This document shows, in pieces, positions 57,383 to 64,000 of a stretch of 64,000 nucleotides of DNA; position 1 is the stretch's first letter, and the number at the start of each line of letters is the position of its first letter. Under the pieces are notes generated by a model that saw nothing but the letters and a program-made list of their open reading frames with translations, made no database searches and was not told the origin of the DNA. Source of the stretch: Spinacia oleracea (lineage: Eukaryota; Streptophyta; Magnoliopsida; Caryophyllales; Amaranthaceae). The translations under genes and the position numbers were made by a program. The DNA lies in the NCBI RefSeq assembly GCF_020520425.1, contig NC_079492.1, forward strand, positions 66,455,671-66,519,670, written 5' to 3'.

Positions 57383-58849
57383 TGTAGACACCTACTTTTG
57401 TCCCCATTCCCGAAAGGGAAGGTTCGATGATGAGAACATAAATCTCCACTTGACAACGCATCTCCTATAAAATAACGAATCTCAATCACCCTTCTCGTTT
57501 CACCCGAAACCTACTATTTATAGAAACCTGCTATTTATGGAAACCTGCTAAAAATAGTAACTGCCGTAAAGGGTAGCTTCTAAAAGTGGCAAGTCATAAA
57601 AGATAGAAACCTGTCAGAATTAGGTGTTGCACTCCAACATAAATCCTAAATGAGATAGAAAACTGCGAGAATCCTATTCCTAATATGATTCGGAAATAAG
57701 AGTTACGTATTAATTAAAATCCTAACGAGCCTAGAGTTCGTAATGCGCCCAGACGCATTCCGTCATGAAATTGATACGCACTAAAAGACTCGATTAAGTC
57801 TCAAACACTACGGATTTCAGGAATCCGAATCTGACTAGGAAAACAGCCCAGAGCCTATTTTCAACGCCTGGCTCTGGGCGCCGAAATCTTCGGCGCCCAG
57901 GCCTGGGCGCTGGAATTACCTGGGTACGTGTTTTTTCCTAATTCTTTGTGGATTAGAGCTCTGCAATTCTATCTTTCCACAAACTCTTTTCTATAAATAT
58001 AGCCCAAGTTCGACGTGAAATCATAACACACAATTCATATTCTGAGTATTGACTCCAACCCTTAGCCTAAGCCTCACGCTGCGAAATTGTTCACGCGTTC
58101 TGTCGCAATCGATCCATAAATCGAACAGAACGTATCCTGTCCCATAATTTGAGATTCGTTAAATAAAAGGAGAAATAGCAAAGTCAAAGTGGTTAGTTTT
58201 CTGAGAACCGTGACGCACCTCTCAAGGGTGCGTCGTAATGTGTCCCTTTTCCATGGTTTAATTGCTTTCCTCGCCCTTTTATGAACTGTTAAACTAACTA
58301 AATCTGATTGTTCGATCACGCCTAATAAATATGATATTTTTGGGAAATTGTATTATCATGCTAGGTCCCTTAAAACAATCTAAATCAGATAATCGCGCTC
58401 GATCTAGTACTATATGTTGCATATTGTTAAAATCAACTCAGATTAGTTTAATAGTTAACGCATGTCCCTTCAATTATTTATGCTGAGCTAGTAAGGATAT
58501 CCTGCCTCTGGAGTTATCGACGAGCGAGTACTCCTCTCAGTAGTTACAGTCCCCCGAACCCTCAATCTCTACCTTGCGGGTGTATGTTGAGAGATCCCCA
58601 CACCCGGGATCACAAGGGAACCTACGGCCGTCGTGGTCAAACATAATTGCACTCCCTTTATGTCACGATAACCGGGTTTTGTCAGTTTTTCTCATTGTCG
58701 TTAAAAACTGAATGGCGACTCCTATATTACTAGTCAATTGGGTGTAAACTCACGGGAAATCCAATTACACTTGATTGAATAAAAAGAATCGTCACACCCA
58801 CGAGGGACGAGGTCACGCATTAGCCTCATGCTTTTTCGACCCCCTCACA
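57383..58849 (+). repeat. E3 5' LTR
   Basis: 1467 bp; cassette 57859-57913, TATAAATA at 57992, hairpin 58212-58234. It has a private short duplication of CTATTTATRGAAACCTGCTA near 57522-57550. Confidence 0.93.
57859..57913. repeat. Palindrome cassette 13, E3 5' LTR
   Basis: Units CAACGCCTGGCTCTGGGCGC and GGCGCCCAGGCCTGGGCGCT. Confidence 0.85.
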
Positions 58850-61311
58850 GTGGCGATTCCACTAGGGATAGTGAAGGAAATACTCGTGCTTGTAGGTAAT
58901 CAAAATAGCCAAAGGGTGAAACGATCCTACCCCGCGTTTATTTCCCCATCAAGTTGGGACGACCTGAAAATCAGCATATTAATGTGAACGGGCAGAACCG
59001 CATAATGAATCTTGGCTCCCTCAGGGAGTTTGGACTAAGGATACCCATCGCCAATCGGGTGGTGCAGACGCTTCGAATGTTGTCCACTCTGCACTTTCTC
59101 TAGTAGTACACCCGTCCCAAACCCATTCGCTCGCCCACTAGGTCCCTCTCGCCTGCATGCCCCCTTGGCTTGCACTTACGGGTTGGCCTCTTGGGCGAAA
59201 TTCGTCTGTTGAAGACACTACCTCGACCGGGGCATGTGTTGGATCTACGATAGAAGCGGTACCAAGCCAGGCGCAAATACTACCCATAGAAGCCTATCAT
59301 AAACTACGTGACATATTTAATTTTCAAATCCATGTTTGTAATGTAGTTATATGTAGCGAACTATGTGACTATGTTATGATTGTGCGTACGAATAATGCTA
59401 GACAAATAATGCTAGAAAACCAACGACCTTAAAATTTGCCCAAACATTCATAAACCAATTTGCCAAAGAGTTATACCGAAACACGTGTTCCGCAAACCCG
59501 AACGATCGCCACAAAAATAAGCTACGCTCGGGATGGCCTGTAACGAATCCCACAAACGCTGCACAACGCGTAAAGGACGTTATTAGGCAAGCACGCAAAT
59601 CGAAGTCGCATAAACAAAAGTAGACGCAAACATAAAACGAGAACCAGCCAGGGACGCATTTTCAACGCCCCTGGCTGGGCGCCAGAATTTCTCACGCCCT
59701 ACGTTGGGCGCTGAAGTTGCTGCTTGGCCTTCTGGTCAGGCGCAGCAGCCTCGGTGCCCGCGCAAAAGGAAAATACGTAGCACAAAAAAAACGTTCGTAA
59801 AAAGAATTGCTACGAAGGCGTAAGAAAAGCACTCGATTCTAAAAAGAGACTCATAGAAAATAAATAACTCTTTGTGTCGTTGTTAGGCCTCCTATGACGA
59901 CAATGTTCGGCACCAAAACCGAGCATGCTAATTTAAAAAAAAAACTTTGAATGTCACATGGGCAAAGAATTCAAAAAATGATGTTCGAATAAAGTCTTCA
60001 AGAAAAATAATGTTCAAATAAAAAAAAAATCCGAGTCTAGACTAGGCTATGCCAAAGTACAATCTAAATCCTAAGCCTTAGTTGTCTTATCCATAGAATC
60101 GGTCCTAATGCTTGGTGTCGTTCTACAAATTAAAAGGTTAAACCATATTGAGTCTCCTCTCCTAACATCTAAGTCAATAAGCACCCATATGTAATTGTCA
60201 TCCCTTGCTAAGAATCAACGGCCTTAATACTCTCTCTCATCAATAAAAAGAATATATTATAGTATTTGCAAAATGGAAACAGTCACATTCTGAAAATCAT
60301 TCCCCCATAGTCGCACAACCCCCAAAGTGAACCTAGGGTGTCAATACCACTAACACAAAATTAATGGCCTCAAGGCTTATGATCACATTGGGTCACGACT
60401 ATCATAGTCCTCTTGAGCCACTCGCTCCTTGAAGTACCCCTAAGTACGGACTAAAAAGATTTTCCATGAATACAACTTGACAAACCATGAAAATACCAAA
60501 ATCGGCATGCCATAAGGCTACCATTGGGGTAAGGCAATACACGCTAAGAGAGAAGACGCACTAATGATTCTAGTCTTGCAAAAATAAAAATTCGATCTCC
60601 CCAATTAACTACCTTGCCAACATTAAGCAAAATGGCGCATGACAAATGAACACCCAAGGGTTAAAATCTAAAGTGTCAACCAACGAAAGTTATGGTCCAA
60701 TTAGCCTAAGTCTGAGAGTCGCTTGGTCAAGTATTATAGGCTTACGCCATGTCATTATTTTGAGTCCATGCCACCTCCTTGTATTCATACACGGGTTATA
60801 ATCAGAAAGATTAATGAAAGCTTGAGTCTAAATCACAACTTCCAGTTAAATCCCGGAAACCGGAATCTGAAAAGAAGCAAAAAATTATCTTCGATGTAAG
60901 TCTTTCGTTAAATTTCAATAAGGTAAAAATAACATTTTGAATCTACGCTATTTGCACATTTTAAGAAACGACTAAATACGCTTGCAAAGTAAGACAATTT
61001 AAAGGTCCACCCTAGGCCAACAAAAATTAAAGGTCCACCCTAGGCCTACTAAAATTAAAGGTCCACTATAGGCCTACCAAACGAGGCTTATTCAGTCTCG
61101 CCTCGTGACTCAAAGACCACAACCATCTACCTTTTAGCCCAAATAAAAAAAATTATGTTGAGGGGGGAAATCCCGAGCAAAAAAAGAAAAAAATAGAAAG
61201 AGAAAAGGGAGAGCGAAAAGAGCAAGCCATGAAATACTTAGCCCGTACCTCCCAAAGTGCGAAATTTACACAAGTAAAACGAAGGAAGAAAATTGAGTCA
61301 ACCAATCCAAA
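58850..61311 (+). other. E3 leader, non-coding
   Basis: Matches the E1 leader over its whole length; one stretch (60373-60455) is present in E3 only. No gag. Confidence 0.75.
59658..59717. repeat. Palindrome cassette 14, E3 leader
   Basis: Counterpart of cassettes 2 and 8, with a changed second unit (CACGCCCTACGTTGGGCGCT). Confidence 0.85.
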
Positions 61312-61728
61312 TCATAAAATTCTACGATGTCTACCCTTTCCAATCCTTATGTTCTTAGACGCCTTCGCTCTGGGGTCCCTGTTCAGCTCATTTAACCCAT
61401 CCATGCTCTCATTGCCATAAACCAAGAAACCATTACCTCGACTCTTGTTCCTGAACTTGTTGTCAACCACAAACCACGCACGGCCATTGACACGTGCGTC
61501 ATACCCATTATTTCCAAAGCCCAAACCTGTTCTTACACCACCATTAGCATAATGACCATATAACTTGTGTGGATACATCCTGTTGATATACCCTTGAGCC
61601 GTCCTCATGCTACTCATTGGCCTTGATTGATGTAAACTCGTGACACTAGCTTGAGGCTGCAAATTGTGAGCCCTAGCAGATATAATCCTCATGCTTGACC
61701 AATACCTATACAACTTATCCCAACTCAT
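61312..61728 (-). pseudogene. Captured ECT (YTH-domain m6A reader) exon in E3
   Basis: One open frame reads INRMYPHKLYGHYANGGVRT, then GFGNNGYDARVNGRAWFVVD, NKFRNKSRGNGFLVYGNE and MDGLNELNRDPRAKASKNI. These blocks are those before the YTH domain in plant ECT proteins. The frame is open for 138 codons, while E1 has a shift near 28905, so E3 is closer to the captured original. The YTH domain itself is not included. Confidence 0.78.
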
Positions 61729-61895
61729 TCAACCCATCTTTGAAGCTGTCTTGAGTCACGAATAAAAAAGAAGACCAATGAAAAGTGCAAAAAATAATAA
61801 ATAATAAAAAGCAAACTTTGCAAAGCGCCTTTAAAAATTCGTCTAAAAATAAAAAGAAGCATTTAGCGCACCAAAAAAAGATCCGCTCAGAAATA

Positions 61896-61955
61896 ATTTT
61901 CAGCGCCCACAGCAGGGCGCCGAAATCTTTAACGCCCCAGCCTGGGCGCTGAATC
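61896..61955. repeat. Palindrome cassette 15, E3
   Basis: Units CAGCGCCCACAGCAGGGCGC and AACGCCCCAGCCTGGGCGCT; counterpart of cassettes 3 and 9. Confidence 0.85.
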
Positions 61956-64000
61956 TCTCTGCTTGCTAAAATTTGTCCAGAAGTGCTCGTCATTTTATCC
62001 GCACATACACGGAACAATAACGAACACTTGGGGGGTACAACACGTATTCAGACATACGTACCACCAAAAAAATACATGTACTCAAAAAAAAATATATAAA
62101 ACAAATTTTTGGCTTACGGCAAGGCAGCATATTAAAATAATAATAAACTTCACTTATTCTACCGTTTCAAATAATATGTTTCCACCTCAGAACGTACTTG
62201 TTTAAAATCGGCATTCTAAAGAACCATTTTCCAGGCTAAGAACTACGCAAGACCTGATTCCAAATTAAATCTATTTAAGGCGGATACGTAGGCAATCCAT
62301 GATTCGGACCAACCAATTTGCAAAAATGTTAGAGCCTATAGAATAACAAGAATAAGAAATAGAGTCCCTTATTGAAATTTAATTACTTGCAACCCAAGTC
62401 GAAAGGAAAATTTAAGTCAAAGGAAGAATCCAAGTCATCAAGATGCCAAAATTCATGAGCACACATCGAAAAATAATAAGGGCACGTACCCTTGCCAGAA
62501 GGAGCACTCACACTCCTAGGCACTTAGCCAAGACTCAAAAAGATCGCTTTGCCTCAATTGAATGGTGGCTAGCGCAAGCGTCCATGACCTCTAAAGTACT
62601 CGACTTGACCCTCCCTAAAGCGAACTAACTCACTTAAAGACTTTCTTTCACCACTAGACATAGTCGTTCGCTTAAAGACCTTCTTTTACCACTAGACACA
62701 GTCATAATCGCCAACAAGTAGTAAAGGCAGTAAGCTTGCAATAAAGAGGATTGTTCCACGGCGTCGCCCCATCGTTCCTTCGAGCTCAGGGCACCCATTC
62801 ATGGTAACTCAAATGCTCGCGAATCCCTTTTTTTAAAAAAAATCAGACATTGTCAATAGGACTTGGCACTTAACCAAGGCTCACCCTACTCAGACATATG
62901 ACACGGGCATCTAAAATCGAAATCTGAAACATCATTAATGGGAAGACATAACAGCAACTGGGGGCTAAAAAATTGAAATGAAAGAGCTAGGGAAAGAACT
63001 AAGTATACCTTAACCTTTTGTGCAGACATACACCAAGTAAATCTAAGTCAATTTGAAAACGGTTTATATTCCCGCAATTCTGGAAAAGATGGCCTTAAAA
63101 GCCTAAAGCATATGCCAAACGGGCACAAGTATATCTTGACGCCTGCACCCTGGCTTCCAGCAAATCCTAAGACAGCATTCCAAAAATCGTAACAGTATTT
63201 TGATTCATTCATGTAATCCTATACGAACCCTTCTATAAGTCAACTTACTTAGGACACCTCGGACTGTACACAGTAGGATTCGGATTTTAAATAATTTCCA
63301 AATAATTTTCAAAGACTTCTTCGAACATAATAAAGAGTCGTTGGTTTAATCTAAGTATGCGTTTATCCCGATGTTGCAAGTGAGTCAAAAAGATTTCTAA
63401 ATATGATTATGGGTAAAAAAAAAGCACATAACTTTTGGTCAACGCACACTTCCACATGTTACTACCTTGACCATGGCGATGTCGCATAATACGACATTTA
63501 CAAGAGAAGTAGCAGGCCACTACTCGAACGTACCTCGCACTAAACGAGTCTGGTTCAAACTATTCATGATCCATGTCACCATGAATGCATAAAGACGTAT
63601 GCAAAGCATTATAGCACCAAGCCAATCCCGTAGCTACAATTGGGGGCTTGAGAAAAACACTCTAAAAATGCTCGAAATGACTATTTTATCGCAAATTCTC
63701 GATGCTAATGCTATACATACATCACAGGGGCACAATCCTAAGCTTTAATCGTGTAAAACGAACCCTAGAATGGCTACAACCCCTCCCAAATTCTAAAAGC
63801 ACTACTTAGAATATATAAAGTCACCCCACTAACAAGGGTAACTGAAAATCGCGAGTCACCAAAACTCCGATCAAACTACTGCACATAACGCTCGCCCTAC
63901 AAGCGCCTGTTACACAGTCTACCTCGTTCCAAAGCAAAAGCGAAAGAAAAAAAAATCAAGGATAAGAACTGTCAAAATATACCCAGAAATCATTTTCAAC
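61956..64000 (+). other. E3 middle region, no gene recognised
   Basis: Matches E1 29421-31400. No reading frame of interest. It ends in the first bases of a palindrome cassette at 63989. Confidence 0.6.

Larger units (their letters stand above)
57383..64000 (+). mobile_element. Ogre-like non-autonomous LTR element E3, left part
   Basis: The 5' LTR (57383-58849, 1467 bp) has the same ends as E1; primer site TGGCGATTCCACTAGGGA. The interior follows E1 closely: leader, palindrome cassettes at 59658 and 61896, antisense ECT fragment, and the 62000-64000 stretch matching E1 29500-31400. The base before it is G of TTGTG (57378-57382), the expected TSD to look for beyond the window. By alignment with E1 the element should run about 4.3 kb further. 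Confidence 0.9.

Noticed and set aside
25438..63999. Palindrome cassettes as a CRISPR-like array or as TCP/E2F promoter sites
   Set aside because: They are kilobases apart with no regular spacers, in a plant genome; the TGGGCG and TTTCGGCGCC words do not match TCP or E2F consensus exactly.
1..64000. tRNA or rRNA genes
   Set aside because: No cloverleaf with intact A and B boxes or rRNA text recognised; the SINE-like element is the only pol III-like sequence.

Overview
This window is intergenic DNA of a flowering plant, most likely a eudicot. The evidence is a TNP2-type CACTA transposon, a plant Helitron, a Stowaway MITE, Tat-clade Ty3/Gypsy elements with dual RNase H, GT-AG introns, and fragments of plant genes (a PPR gene, a YTH-domain ECT gene, a SART3/PRP24-like gene and an LpxB homologue). 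I cannot place the family from sequence alone; Caryophyllales is only a guess. I see no intact host gene. Nearly every base past about 1.5 kb belongs to transposons nested inside each other, and most boundaries can be fixed by target-site duplications (TSDs).

Layout. 1-1.5 kb: a SINE-like insertion and a Stowaway MITE. 1.5-6.46 kb: a decayed Ty1/Copia element, cut by a 2.31-kb non-autonomous Helitron (3300-5609). 6458 to at least 57382: one CACTA element, transcribed leftward, whose right end is not in the window. Without its insertions it is about 17 kb. It holds a TNP2 transposase gene (56.06-52.6 kb), a second multi-exon gene (49.1-23.2 kb) and captured DNA: LpxB-like, SART3-like and two LINE zf-RVT pieces.

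Four LTR retrotransposons sit in it. T is a 12.36-kb Tat-clade Gypsy (10678-23037, TSD ATGAT), itself cut by a 1.89-kb hAT-type element (12712-14600) carrying a PPR fragment. E1 (24973-35668, TSD GACAC), E2 (37015-47715, TSD CCAAC) and E3 (57383 to beyond the window) are related Ogre-like non-autonomous elements. E1 and E2 lie between exons of the second CACTA gene, so they are probably intronic.

E1, E2 and E3 share LTRs, primer-binding region and leader; E1 and E2 also show the same 3' tandem repeat and polypurine tract, while E3's 3' end is off the window. Their cargo differs. E1 and E3 hold an antisense fragment of an ECT (YTH, m6A-reader) gene. E2 holds decayed gag-protease and an antisense, spliced DUF7745-like gene. 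All three are studded with a GC-rich double-palindrome cassette, seen at 15 places plus one cut by the window end, in LTRs, leaders and an intron. I regard this cassette, together with the modular cargo, as the most likely undescribed item here. None of the elements looks able to move itself: the ORFs carry stops and frameshifts, and many stops fit C-to-T decay of methylated cytosine.
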